DNA of 64,000 bases from assembly GCA_030374805.1 (NCBI GenBank), contig JARGSG010000132.1, positions 1-64,000 of the forward strand. The letters run 5' to 3'. The notes below the pieces were generated by a model. That model did not search any database. It had not been told where the DNA came from and saw only the letters and a program-made list of their open reading frames with translations. Of this stretch, positions 22,611 through 32,874 are shown one piece after another (position 1 is the first letter of the stretch; each line of letters opens with the position of its first letter). Source of the stretch: Gracilaria gracilis. Lineage: Eukaryota; Rhodophyta; Florideophyceae; Gracilariales; Gracilariaceae. The translations under genes and the position numbers were made by a program.

Positions 22611-23131
22611 TATAGTTTGGAAGTAAAACGGACGCTTCTCTTACGTGCAGCCCTCTGGATCTTCTACGCACGTGTAGGAAGTCTGAGCCAGCGTATGACG
22701 CAGGAAACGAGGTAACGATGAGTCAAACAACGTGAAGTAAAACTTAACTAGCATGCAAACAGGAGGGGAGCAGTAAATGAAGCAGCTTTCCATATGGAAA
22801 ATCCAAAGTACTTACATTGATGAGACCGTGGATTCAACCTGTTTATCTAAAGAGAGGGGAACGATGCGAAAGAAACAGTATACGGACGAAAAACCATTTG
22901 AACATAGAACTGAGCAATAACGAGCTAAGGATGCAAGGCCGTAGTATGCACAAACTCACAAGGATTCAAAATCAGAAACAAGAGAATGTTCACAGTACAT
23001 AAATGTATGTTAGTCTATCACATGATGCCGATATGAGGTATGAGGTATCGTTGGTACATGGAATATGCGAAACCCATTTAAAAGTCTTCAGTGAATCCCA
23101 CTGAAGTCACTATACCTTCCATGATGCGGTA
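22611..23131. other. Intergenic stretch, nothing recognised
   Basis: AT-rich region 3' of the CWC22 gene. No coding, RNA or repeat signal seen. Confidence 0.5.
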
Positions 23132-25759
23132 TCAATGTCGTCCACGGCGCCTTGGAGATCTAGAAATCGAACGCGCGTCAGAGTACTCTGATGAATCTCG
23201 CCTTCGAGGCGAACGGCGACGGCGCCAAGAACTACCCCTTCTTCTTCTTTCCGGACTGTAAGAGGGCGACTCAGAGTCTGAATAATACTGGCGACGCCGA
23301 CGATCACCCGCAGTACGATGCCTCCTTCGGTGCTCTCGCGAGTCAGGAGAGTCTGCTCTGTAGTATTTGGAGCTCCTCCTCCTGTCTCTGTGATGATCCA
23401 CGTCGTTCTCCTCACCATCATAAGCTGGTGATACGTCTCTATGTTCATCACGTGGACCCCTCTCGTACTCTTCCAGGTCTGACCGATGTCTTCCGTGTCG
23501 ATCTCGAGCAGTAGGTCGTCTCAACGTTTCTTCATCAGAACGGTAACCTTCTCTATATTCATGCGACATCAACCGTGACGATCTATGCCGATCCCGATGA
23601 CGTCCTTCACCATGGTGCGAGCTGTGTTGCCCACGGCGACGTTTTGAATGATATTCTCTTTCGTCTTCGTCACTCTGTTCCGGAGCATACCGTCTTGATC
23701 GTGATCCTGACGAAGAGTTGACGTACGCGCGATGGTTGCGCTCAATGTCATCGAGTTCTATGTTCTGCCGTATCTCTCTTCTTCTTCTCGATTCATGCTC
23801 GCCTCTCCTACTTGCTGACTGTTCCAAGCGGCGGACTTTTGTCGGCCTCTCTGGTTCAAGTCTCGAGGCCTCGTCCTGAGGGCGCTTCAAACCTCGACTT
23901 GCATTACCATCAGATAGATCAGCTTGTGGAGGTTCATCTCCCACACTTGGACTTAATTCTGAAGAAGAGGAAGACAAACTGCTCGAGCTTGTACTTGATT
24001 CTGAGTCACGCTCGTCATTTCGTGCTTCAACAGCTTGGTCCGGAATATCCTTCAGTTTGTCCCTGAGTTCGTCTGTTAGGAAACCAAGTCCAATGGTTGT
24101 GAACATGTTGATCGCAAAACGGGCATTCTTTGCGTTATCGGTAGGAAAGACCCCTTTCAAGTTACCATGCTTGTCGGCTTGAATGAATCGCTCTTTTGTT
24201 CTAGTCTTTCCCATGTTCTCCCGTACTTGTTGAAACAGGTATTTAAGAAAGGTTCGGCTAGAGGCTGTCGTTTCTTCCTCGACAATGCGCACAACCTCCA
24301 GGATACTCCATGAAATAGCTTCTTCGGCCAACATGAAGGCAAAAAAGCTAGCAATTATGCGAATCTTTCGAGTGTCCAACCGATGGATAGTTGCATAGTG
24401 ATCGGCGAAAAGTTCTTCAAAGTGGGCGCGATAGCTGCGATTACAGGAACAGATTCGATGCCCAAGGTTGCCGTATACTTTTTGATAGCTGCTCTCCTGA
24501 CTACAGCACTCGACGATCATCCGGCAAAGTTCAGCCTCGCGCCCCTTATTCTCACGCATCAAAAGAAACAGTCGGTGCGCGGATTCCTCTGCCGACAGAG
24601 TAGAACTATGAGTAAGGTATACTGTGCGGCGAAAACTCAGTAGCTTACTGTTTGTCAAGTCCGTTGTCTTGACTTGGGTTGAATCCTTGTTATTGTTAGT
24701 GTTGTTCTCTGGTACTTGGGACGTTGGGTTGGACGACCTATCCGATTGCGGACGACCAGGATCCTCGGCAAGTCCCTGCGGTATTTGATCCATGGCGGCA
24801 CCCAAGATATCTTTCTTAATTTCAAAGTAGTCCTTCTCGTTTTCTTCGTATTTGCGATCAAATTGGAAGTTGTCGCATTCGTACTCTAACTCTCCAAGAT
24901 CCTCGTCTAGGCTGCTGATATCGTGCGTGATGATATCTTTGTCGTGCAACAAATCTAAGCGGGGGTCGGTAGACGGCAGGTCTCGGAACTTATTTCGACG
25001 CAGCTTCAATAAATTTTCAATGGCGACTTGTGCTCTTCGTCCGAGATGTCCGTCATGCAGCATTGGTCTGAATTTCTGAAAGACTTCATCCAGGGTCTCT
25101 GGACTGTTTTGGAACAGCGCGGGTGCGCATTCACGGAGGGTAACAACGGCAAGCTCTGCTGAACTATCAGAGGGATCTACAGTACATATACAGACAAACT
25201 CTAGCACCAGGAGATCTTTGATGACGTGATGGTTGTACAAATTGGCGAGAAACCTGGCGGTGGCAAAGCACGAGGCACGGTCTTGGTCACGGTATGCGGC
25301 CCTGAGCTGATAGATGAGGCGGCGCAAGAGGAGGTTAACGATAGGAGGGAAACGCGACCCGACAACAGCCACGAAACAGGCGAAAACGGGAGAGAGGTTC
25401 GGCGAGGCAAGCTGCGCGCGGAGAACTGCCTTGCAGAAGAGGCCGCGGGCACGAACTAGGTTGAGACGAAAGAGGTCAATGACACAGTGCGGGAGGTTGC
25501 TGGCATTGAGGCGATTAACAATGCCGTGGATGGACTTCTTGAGGCGCGTCCAGTGCTGCAGTTGCGAGTTGTGGGGGGAAGAAACAGCGGCGAGGCGCCT
25601 GGCGCGGAAAGGGGGTATGTAAGGGGCTGGCTGCGGACGCGGCGGGCGGGGGGGACGGGGCGGTCGAGACGAGGAAGGGACGGGGGGGGTTGGGAGGCGG
25701 ACGGTTTGTGTGGGCGTGGCCATGGTGGGCAAGATGGTGGCGGCCAAAGCGCGGCGCAT
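23132..25759 (-). CDS. CWC22: Pre-mRNA-splicing factor CWC22 (nucampholin)
   Basis: An 875-residue intronless frame. The Pro-rich N-terminus (residues 1-60) precedes a MIF4G domain (about 65-255). This begins WTRLKKSIHGIVNRLN and includes LLLRRLIYQLRAAYRD and ARFLANLYNHHV, as in CWC22. An acidic linker leads to an MA3 domain (about 370-490: RTVYLTHSSTLSAEESAHRL, MIVECCSQESSYQKVYG, then ARFAINMFTTIGLGFLTDEL). The last 290 residues are RS/RD-rich, as in spliceosomal proteins. CWC22 escorts eIF4A3 into the spliceosome for exon-junction-complex deposition. The start may be Met1 (25759) or Met13 (25723, MATPTQTV). It is divergent from the Cgr1-like gene across about 270-300 bp, which probably holds both promoters. 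Confidence 0.93.
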   Translation of the reverse strand: MRRALAATILPTMATPTQTVRLPTPPVPSSSRPPRPPRPPRPQPAPYIPPFRARRLAAVSSPHNSQLQHWTRLKKSIHGIVNRLNASNLPHCVIDLFRLNLVRARGLFCKAVLRAQLASPNLSPVFACFVAVVGSRFPPIVNLLLRRLIYQLRAAYRDQDRASCFATARFLANLYNHHVIKDLLVLEFVCICTVDPSDSSAELAVVTLRECAPALFQNSPETLDEVFQKFRPMLHDGHLGRRAQVAIENLLKLRRNKFRDLPSTDPRLDLLHDKDIITHDISSLDEDLGELEYECDNFQFDRKYEENEKDYFEIKKDILGAAMDQIPQGLAEDPGRPQSDRSSNPTSQVPENNTNNNKDSTQVKTTDLTNSKLLSFRRTVYLTHSSTLSAEESAHRLFLLMRENKGREAELCRMIVECCSQESSYQKVYGNLGHRICSCNRSYRAHFEELFADHYATIHRLDTRKIRIIASFFAFMLAEEAISWSILEVVRIVEEETTASSRTFLKYLFQQVRENMGKTRTKERFIQADKHGNLKGVFPTDNAKNARFAINMFTTIGLGFLTDELRDKLKDIPDQAVEARNDERDSESSTSSSSLSSSSSELSPSVGDEPPQADLSDGNASRGLKRPQDEASRLEPERPTKVRRLEQSASRRGEHESRRRREIRQNIELDDIERNHRAYVNSSSGSRSRRYAPEQSDEDEREYHSKRRRGQHSSHHGEGRHRDRHRSSRLMSHEYREGYRSDEETLRRPTARDRHGRHRSDLEEYERGPRDEHRDVSPAYDGEENDVDHHRDRRRSSKYYRADSPDSREHRRRHRTAGDRRRRQYYSDSESPSYSPERRRRGSSWRRRRSPRRRDSSEYSDARSISRSPRRRGRH

Positions 25760-26029
25760 ACAAGGATTGTTTGCTTGTTTCGTGACTGCTTCGCAATGGG
25801 GATGTCACCGCAATTCGGCAGCGCTGCACCAGTGGCTGCCAGCCTGGACGCGCAGATGACATGTCTGCTGTGGAGCGCGAATGGCAAGCCCGAAAAATAA
25901 TTGCCGCAATTCCACACTGTGGCGCCAGGCGCCGATGCTCACTTGTATGATATGTAGGTCTTCGCCGCCGTCGTCGCTGTCGTCGCCGCCACAGCTTTTT
26001 CCGTTCGCTGCTAGAGTTGCCGCCGCCCA

Positions 26030-26422
26030 ATGCAGCCCGAAGCCGCGTCCGCACCGCTGCCTGCGCTCAAGCCCGGCGCCATCGCCGTGCCATCCACAAA
26101 GGGGCATCGCCCATGGAAGAAGCGCAAGCGCCGACCAGCCTCCGCGCAGCGTCGCACCGCCGCGCTCAAGCTCACTCTCGAGCAGAAGATGCGTCGTCGT
26201 GAGCAGCGCGAAACCCTCATGAACATCGTGCGCGCCGCCAAAGAAGCAGATGCCGCCGCGAAGGAGGCGGAGCGCAACCGCCTCGCAGAGAAGCGCAAGA
26301 GGGACGCCGAGAACGAGGCGCGTGGAACGCAGAAGCTCGTGATCTCCAACCCGAAGAAGTTGGCCCGCATGAGCAAGAAGCAATTCCTCAACTACGTACA
26401 CAAGAACAATCTTAAAAAGTAA
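26030..26422 (+). CDS. Cgr1/CCDC86-family rRNA-processing protein
   Basis: A 130-residue basic protein. A disordered N-terminus with GHRPWKKRKRRP (residues 25-36) is followed by one long charged helix (about 45-105). The C-terminal signature is QKLVISNPKKLARMSKKQF (residues 100-118), which fits the Q-x-I-x-N-x-x-K-L-K-x-x-x-K-K-Q box of Cgr1/CCDC86. These small nucleolar proteins act in 60S/25S rRNA maturation. The length fits the family (about 110-130 residues in fungi). It lies head-to-head with CWC22 and tail-to-tail with the golgin gene (220 bp apart). Confidence 0.8.
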   Translation: MQPEAASAPLPALKPGAIAVPSTKGHRPWKKRKRRPASAQRRTAALKLTLEQKMRRREQRETLMNIVRAAKEADAAAKEAERNRLAEKRKRDAENEARGTQKLVISNPKKLARMSKKQFLNYVHKNNLKK

Positions 26423-26641
26423 TGGACCGTCGAGCGGCTTTGTTTCTTCTGTTCGCTGTATCAGTTGCTACGTGTCCCGACCCAGAGTCAGTGAGTTGAA
26501 CCACTCAGTATCTTCTTGCTGCTAAGGAGCTCGGGAAAGCGAATTGTCGGGCAAGTTTTGCAGGCATGCTCTCAATGCATGTTCCTCTCACTTGGAATCG
26601 ATGGACATTCTATTCGCAATAGTGTTAGTAGTTACATCTAG

Positions 26642-28627
26642 CTAGTGACGGGCATGCGCACCGCCTTTTGCCGACGCTATGCTCTCATGCGCGGCGCCAC
26701 CGGAAACAGTATCCACGTGCCAGTGCAGCAAGCTATACACGAACAGGTGCATTCCGACAATGTACAATAACAGCACAAGCCTAAGAAATGGTTCTTTCCT
26801 CAAGAACGCTAAGGCATGTGCGGAGAATTGGTCCAAACTGAGGATAACTTTTGAAACAGGCCTCGGCCAGCTTCGTGGAGTTCGGAATCGTGCCAGTGGA
26901 CCGTCCCGTACCCCATACGCACGATCACCTCGACCGTCGTCTCCAGTGTCCAGTATCCCTCTGAATCCGCCTCGGATTGCAGAGCGGGAGCTCGAAGCAG
27001 CAGCAGCCATAGCCTGTGCTTCTCGCGTACGCTTACGTTCGGTGGTTAGCTGATGCTGAAGCGCCCTGTTTTCCGAACGGAGAACTTCCAGCTGGGCCTG
27101 CTTGCGCAGGGCTGCATCAGCCATATGCCGTAGCTTCAACTCAACCTCTGGTGAGGCGGCCGTATCCCCTCTCCCACTAGTTCGCGGAGACATCGCGTCT
27201 TTCCTAGGTCTATATGAAGCGCGCAATGCTTCGACCTCACCCTCTAGTCTATTGAGTTCGACGTTCTTAGCTTCAAGTGCATTCTCAAGTTCAGACATGG
27301 TCTGCTGCATTTCTTGAGCTTCGTTTTGCCTGTTTCCTTCGGTTCCGTCCCGTTCTTCGTAAAAACTGAGAGCTTGTTCCAAGTCTTCGACTCTGGCAAA
27401 TGCAGCGTCTCGAGCTTTTGTTACGGTTAATAACTTTGCTTCTGCCGCTCTCTGGTTTGATTTCGCATTACTGGCGGCTATGGTACACTCTTCTGCTTTT
27501 CTTTGCGCACCTGCTAAAGCTTTTGTAGCAATTGCGGCCTCAGATTGCAGTGCTTCTTCTCGTTCCTTAGCAAGCTTCCTTGTCTCGCGATGTGCCAGTG
27601 TCTCTGCTTCATACGCCCGATGTGCCTGTGTGGCTTCCTGACGAGCACCATCAGCTGTAGCCAAATCTGCTTCATGGCCTTGTAACAGAGCTTCATTCAA
27701 TCGCTCCTTCTCTTCCGTCAACGTCTGACACTCTTGAGTAGCTTCGCTTAGCTCTTCTTGTAATGATTCGATCTGGGATGTCAAATCTTTACGTAAGGAA
27801 TCCATGCCATCCTTCCCGCGGGCCTCATTCTGTCGAGATTCTGATTCCAGCGTTGCAATCTTATCATTTGCTGCAATCAGTTCCGTTTCAAGAGCACGAG
27901 CTTCTGCAGACTTCTCTTGAAGAGTCTCATCCATCTCAGCAACAATGTCCTTCATTCTCTTAAGATTCTTGACGAGCTTTCCCTTCTCTTTGCGCGTTTT
28001 CTCGTATTCGGCCTCAAGAGATTCAAACTCCTTTCTAAGTTCCTCGTTCTCAGCTTCTAGATCAGTAATATATCCATCATCCCCTGATCGTTCATGGCGT
28101 TCTTTCAATTGTACAGGTTGGTCCAACTGGGGTTTGGGCTTTGGATGATTCAATGATTCAGCGCTTTTTCGAGCACGAACATGTTCAGCAGGCTGCGGTT
28201 TCGATGAAACCAAATGTTTCGCTTCAGAACTCAACTCTGACTGTGGTCCCTCATTTACTTTGTTCAAGTGAGGCTCAACCTTGGTGTATTGATCAGAAGC
28301 AGATGGATCTGAGAGCAAGGTCTCGTCAATTTGGACGTCATCGCCCCAACCTTCCGCGTTCGAATCTTCAGCATCAGATGCTTGTCCAGCATCAGATGCT
28401 TGTCCAGCTTCGATGATTGGAACCTTTGGGCGCGGTTCAGCACGAGGAATTGCAGATGCTCGACTTTGTTGAGCGCTTTCATCTTCAGAAGAATAAATTT
28501 CATCCTCATCGACCGCTCCAGTCGCTCCTTCAACAACAAGTCTCCTGGAGGCCTGCGCAACACTCTCGTCAACTTGCTCAAGGAATACCTCCGCGCGTCG
28601 CAACGCTTTTGATATAAACATCGACAT
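26642..28627 (-). CDS. Golgin-84/GOLGA5-like Golgi tether
   Basis: A 661-residue intronless frame. The N-terminus SKALRRAEVFLEQVDESVAQ matches the amphipathic start of golgin-84 (A-x-x-L-L-x-x-V-D-x-x-A). Residues 30-190 are acidic and disordered. Residues about 190-560 form a long coiled coil (EAENEELRKEFESLEAEYEK and so on). A C-terminal tail anchor reads LVLLLYIVGMHLFVYSLLHW (about 615-635) with a short luminal end. This head-coil-anchor plan is that of golgin-84 and plant golgin candidate 1. It is expected on cis/medial Golgi rims, tethering retrograde vesicles. Confidence 0.85.
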   Translation of the reverse strand: MSMFISKALRRAEVFLEQVDESVAQASRRLVVEGATGAVDEDEIYSSEDESAQQSRASAIPRAEPRPKVPIIEAGQASDAGQASDAEDSNAEGWGDDVQIDETLLSDPSASDQYTKVEPHLNKVNEGPQSELSSEAKHLVSSKPQPAEHVRARKSAESLNHPKPKPQLDQPVQLKERHERSGDDGYITDLEAENEELRKEFESLEAEYEKTRKEKGKLVKNLKRMKDIVAEMDETLQEKSAEARALETELIAANDKIATLESESRQNEARGKDGMDSLRKDLTSQIESLQEELSEATQECQTLTEEKERLNEALLQGHEADLATADGARQEATQAHRAYEAETLAHRETRKLAKEREEALQSEAAIATKALAGAQRKAEECTIAASNAKSNQRAAEAKLLTVTKARDAAFARVEDLEQALSFYEERDGTEGNRQNEAQEMQQTMSELENALEAKNVELNRLEGEVEALRASYRPRKDAMSPRTSGRGDTAASPEVELKLRHMADAALRKQAQLEVLRSENRALQHQLTTERKRTREAQAMAAAASSSRSAIRGGFRGILDTGDDGRGDRAYGVRDGPLARFRTPRSWPRPVSKVILSLDQFSAHALAFLRKEPFLRLVLLLYIVGMHLFVYSLLHWHVDTVSGGAAHESIASAKGGAHARH

Positions 28628-29257
28628 TTTGGCTCAGAATAGCTCTTAAGCTTGTCTCACTTCCGGTTCATGAACACCAAGAGCTTCTTGTTTATGCCTA
28701 GTACGAAAAACGTGTAGGGAACAGCTCATGGGGACCGGGCATGGGCCTCAGGCTGTCTCAGCTGACCCACTAGTGAAGCGACGATGGGGATGAACACCGG
28801 TCAGTTTCGGACACCAGAAAACTCCAGTTCAGCAGGCAAAGCCTCGAGCAAAAATATTTCATCAGTGATTGAATTTCGCAATCCAGGACGTGAAGTTCTG
28901 ATGATTTTGAAGACCCTACCGGACCCACTCTTTCGACATGTCTATTTGCCTTAGTCGCGTTTACTCTCTTTCGTACGTACCAACGGTACCAAAAGGTACG
29001 ATATCTTCGCTCTCAGATACGAAGGTAGACGGTGGTAGACGGTGGATATGATAGATAACGTTGCGTTCGTCCCTTGAATGGTGGTTAAGTATGGTAAACA
29101 GTGCATCTACAATCTTACAAATCTTCACAACGAACACGGAATTTCGGATTCTTGTAAGGATACGTGTACTTCGCAACGTTTCTCCCATGGCGGCCGCGAT
29201 GGCATTCATTGTGCGGTTCTTTCATCACCTTATCCATCGTTGTACCTTGGCGGAAGT
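28628..29257. other. Upstream region of the golgin gene, nothing else recognised
   Basis: About 630 bp between the golgin start codon and the last LdpA-like coding sequence, both genes on the minus strand. It must hold the golgin promoter. There is a short direct repeat of GGTAGACGGTGG near 29030-29045. Confidence 0.5.
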
Positions 29258-30450
29258 TTAAGGGGACATGGCTGCACTGCCTTTCAAGTCCACGTTCAAT
29301 CTTTCCTTGAAACTGCTCTTTAATTCGAATATCAGTCCAGAAGCAACTTCCACTGCTCCCTGAAGTTCTTCATCGCTTAAACGAGCGTCAAACTTATCCC
29401 CCGGCTTCTCTTTTCGATCTGTACAATGGAAAACCCCCGATTCGTTAGCTCTCCGAAACAAGACTGATACTCCACATTTGTTCCCGCAGCTGCGTGGTCA
29501 AAAGGTCCTCAACTTACCTTTCTTGCATAGCCACCAACCGCGATACCGCTTGCCGAATTCTTCGCCTTGTGCACGCTACGCTCTTCAATCGACCATCGCA
29601 ACAATCCAGCGTCCCGCATTCGAGCAACCGTAGAGGCGGGTGTCCCACCAGCCACTGTACATGTCCCGGAATGCTATGACTCTCGAGCAGTCGAACCACT
29701 CTTTTTGCTAGCTGAACAGATTGTATGGCGGTCCCGCTGCCAATATCCCCGCTCATAGGCCTACCATCCGTTTGCCAAACCAGTGCAAGTCCAGTATCTA
29801 GAAACTTTCTGCTTCTCGAAATCACGGTCCACATTTCACGCGATGCATCTCCCATCTTCTCATCAATTCCGAGATCTGGCAAAGAAACTGCAACCATCCT
29901 CAAATTATCGACAACTGCATCTTCTTTACTTTTCCAAGTTGTCGAAAAGTGCTCTAAATGCCCCTTTTCAATATGAATTTCTAAGCGATCTACCCCTCTT
30001 GATAAAAGATTTCTCACGTACGGTAGGGGATGAATGTATTCCCTGGCACTCACGATGTTAATCGGGCATACATGAATGCATCTTCCACAACCATAGCAAA
30101 GGTCTGCAGTGACTCCCCTCAAGTCTATTGCATCGGCTGGACACACCTTTCGCATGGACGTCAGGTGAACATCCGGTTGAGCAATCTTTAACTTCAAATT
30201 CTGCCTTTCGAAAGTGAGGATCTGAGTCATCGTTGATAGAGATCATTAGTAGGGGGGCTCGACTAGGTTCAATAAAACCTCGAGCAGGACCTGATCGGAT
30301 CCCTTCATGAGCTGCCCGGATGATGCTTTCATCAGCAGCAATATCAATGCAATCCACATCAGCTATGGTATACACTTCACACAGATTCTGAATTAAAGGT
30401 ACGTCACGGTAACTTGCCCCGCATATTAGCTTGAACCATGTACCATCTTT
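29258..30450 (-). CDS. LdpA-like 4Fe-4S protein (cyanobacterial circadian-input family), frame disturbed
   Basis: The coding sequence begins after a probable splice acceptor (CCTAG at about 30451) with DGTWFKLICGASYRDVPLIQ, then DVDCIDIAADESIIRAAHEG and DSDPHFRKAEF. Next come the cysteine-rich VCPADAI and CYGCGRCIHVCPINIV (ferredoxin-like 4Fe-4S), RLEIHIEKGHLEHF, and VAGGTPASTVARMRDAGLL with GIAVGGYARK ending at 29519. This is the full LdpA order. The frame changes at about 30145 (AAAGG, where one G is surplus) and again at about 29640. These are sequence errors or recent damage. A GTAAGT donor follows at 29518, so a last exon should lie within 29258-29464, but I could not settle it. An upstream exon, probably with a transit peptide, was not found. 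Confidence 0.8.
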
Positions 30451-30475
30451 CTAGGTTGAACCATGTACCATCATT
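30431..30475. repeat. 25-bp tandem duplication over the LdpA splice acceptor
   Basis: TTGAACCATGTACCATC occurs at 30431 and again at 30456. On the minus strand the exon start (GATGGTACATGGTTCAA) is thus copied just upstream, inside the presumed intron, with the CCTAG acceptor between the two copies. Confidence 0.75.
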
Positions 30476-30543
30476 CAAGGATGATAGTCCTCGTTGACGG
30501 TCGAAAACACCTTAGGAATCTAATACTTTCTTTGTACCATGTT

Positions 30544-30669
30544 GTAGCCCCGTGAGTGTAGCACGGCTACGGATTTCTGGTTTGTGCTACCGATGTAGAG
30601 ACAAATGTTATAGGTTGTTGGGGTTCGTAGCATACCCTCGTGTACGAGAGAATCAACGTACGCGTTTCA

Positions 30670-30701
<32 letters not shown>
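30544..30701 (+). mobile_element. tRNA-derived SINE, copy 1, with (GA)n tail
   Basis: The head GTAGCCCCGTGAGTGTAGCA and a B-box-like GGGGTTCGTAGCATACCC lie about 80 nt apart. They are followed by ACGAGAGAATCAACGTACG and a (GA)n run at 30675-30701. The same order occurs on the minus strand at 31881-31741, with clear identity in TGTTGGGGG-TTC, ACGAGAGAAT and the spacing. Two dispersed copies with pol III-type boxes and microsatellite tails indicate a SINE. Confidence 0.6.
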
Positions 30702-31632
30702 TCCTCGTTGTTGAGCTGTGCCCAAGTTCATTCGAAACCTGGATTTATGAGAGCATAATTTCTGCCGAGATGTCCTTTTCAGAAACGATCTTTCACCTAA
30801 CTCTGTCGCGTTGAAGAAACTAAATCTTCTCTGCATGTTCTCACGTCAAAGACTCCTGGGCAAGTGCTTTGTTTCAATTGAGCTGTCCTTATGAGCTTCT
30901 CGATTATCCTTGAAGACTGTCCAATGCGTGATTTCCAAAATGGAAGCGCTTCAGAGTTCAAGTTCAGATGCTAAACTGGTGCGTGAAAAGTGAAGCTGCA
31001 TCTCACGTCTCGGTTTGGCGACGGGCTTCAATGAGATATCTACGAAGACAAAGAAGGGCCGAGAAGTTTTCGTTTTGCCACAATGCGCTGATGGGTTTCT
31101 CCGAAAACCTTGGTTTCCGGACCGGAAACGCGGCAGTTACACATGCATATCTGGAGAGGCGCCTGAAGTTCTCTCTTTCTCGTTTACTACACGCGTCAAT
31201 TCACTTGTACGTTAAAGACCCAGCACCTACAGCACCTCCATACCGCAGCCAACAACAAAAAATCGATAGTACATTGGCTACTACAACAGTGTCTCAGGTC
31301 ATTATTGTTTTCAACCGCTAAGTGTCTGGAGAGAGCAATGGAAGGCAACGACGAGTATGGGATGATACTTCAAGATCGAAGATGTCGTGAGGAAGAGAGT
31401 GAAGGATGCATGCAAGGATATGGTATTCCGAACACATTGGCGCTTAGCGATTCGATGAAACAATATAACTGTTCAACATATGAATCCAATACATTTATTA
31501 AGAAACAAGTCCCTACTGCGCTCAAGAACTAGAAACCAGAACGATAATGAGGTTGCCTGAACGAACATCAATATTCTGCGACTTGGTCTATCACATACTA
31601 GTTCATCAAAGCATGCGTATCTCGCTCACAAT

Positions 31633-31633
<1 letters not shown>
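30702..31633. other. Intergenic stretch, nothing recognised
   Basis: No frame with recognisable content. Short open frames here have no family resemblance. Confidence 0.4.
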
Positions 31634-31663
<30 letters not shown>

Positions 31664-31675
31664 AAGAAGAAGAAA
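31634..31675 (+). repeat. (AAG)n microsatellite
   Basis: About 13 AAG units. It lies 65 bp beyond the tail side of SINE copy 2 and may derive from its tail. Confidence 0.9.
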
Positions 31676-31740
31676 GCATGCTTAATTGGGCACAGAGCGG
31701 CGACGGGCGCTGGTGGTCAGCTGCTCCCGAGCAAAGTGGT

Positions 31741-31881
31741 ACTTCTTCTTCTTGTTTACGAGACACGTACACATATTCTCTCGTATCGCGTGGGCTTGAA
31801 CCCCCAACAACATGTAACGCCTTCCTTGAAAGTATAACCACAATCTACAGATCATTAGCCGCGTGACGCACACTGAGCTAC
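31741..31881 (-). mobile_element. tRNA-derived SINE, copy 2
   Basis: On the minus strand GTAGCTCAGTGTG (A-box type, T-A-G-C-T-C-A-G-T-G) is followed by GGGGGTTCAAGCCCACG, a good pol III B box. Next comes ACGAGAGAATATGTGTACGTG and a short (AAG)n tail. The tRNA cloverleaf is not complete (no matching acceptor stem), so it is read as a SINE and not a tRNA gene. Confidence 0.65.
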
Positions 31882-32874
31882 TATAGGGTTCTTCAAAGAA
31901 AGCATTGGGTTTCTAAGGTGTTCTCGGTCTGCGAATTGCAAAGCCCACAAATCTTATAGTACTCAGCCAGGTCCGACTTACCAGCCTCGCAGGGGGGTTG
32001 AGTTCACTTCGGACAAGTAAAGGAGCAGCGGGACGAGCCTGCTGGCGGGATATTAGTAGGTTTGCTTCACACAGCTTGAGTACGTCTGCGTAGTGCAGCG
32101 GCTTTTTCACTTCCATGTTCCAAACGCACGGTATGGAAGTTAAAGGTGTTGTGCTGTGATTATTAACTGGAAAGAAGTTATCAGGGGGTTTCTGCTGACA
32201 AAGGGTATCGTTTTTTCGACACTTTTTCCGTGCTGTCGGAATGTGAACAGGATCCTATCTACGATAAAGGCAAGTACGAAAGGGAAACCCTACACACAGA
32301 GCCGCGTGTCACGTGTGCTGTTTTACGTCCACAACACTTTCGGGCGATCTCCAAAAACCACATCAATCATCAATGGACAGCAGAAAAGTCAACTCAGTCT
32401 CATAGAATGCAATTCAATATACGCCAAAAGGCCAAAATGCATAGCGTTCAGGTTTGCGGACAACCGCCTCGTTCAATGTGAAGAAAGGAAGGCGGGTGTT
32501 TGAACATGGCGGATCATTGCCCTCCTCGAGTAGAGCAGCAAGCCGTAGCTGATACGAAGGTAGTGTATCTCACGCTGCTGCGAGACAAAAAGAAGGGACT
32601 GATCGTAAAGCATCTCATCATCTCCGCGATAAAGAGAAGAGCCTGCGAAGATACTCGGGCCTGAAGAAGTCTTCAGCATTGGAGCTCAATCCATCGTATG
32701 CATGAACTCCATACTTGCATCCGTTTCAAAAAAGGCTTACTGTAAGGTATACTCTTTCACTTACCCTGATGAGCACCCCTGATGAGCAAAGCGCAGAGTG
32801 TGAAATCCTGGACAAGATAGTCCACCTGCAATCGTGGCTACTCCAGGGAAACGCTGTGTACTAGAAGCCTCGCT
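31882..32874. other. Intergenic stretch, nothing recognised
   Basis: No convincing coding region. The last few hundred bases must include the promoter of the HAD-family gene at 32875. Confidence 0.4.

Noticed and set aside
23191-25900. Plus-strand frames opposite CWC22
   Set aside because: Antisense to a clearly recognised gene; no domain content.
31781-31881. A nuclear tRNA gene on the minus strand
   Set aside because: A- and B-box-like blocks are good, but no acceptor stem pairs and a second diverged copy with a microsatellite tail exists, so a SINE is the better reading.
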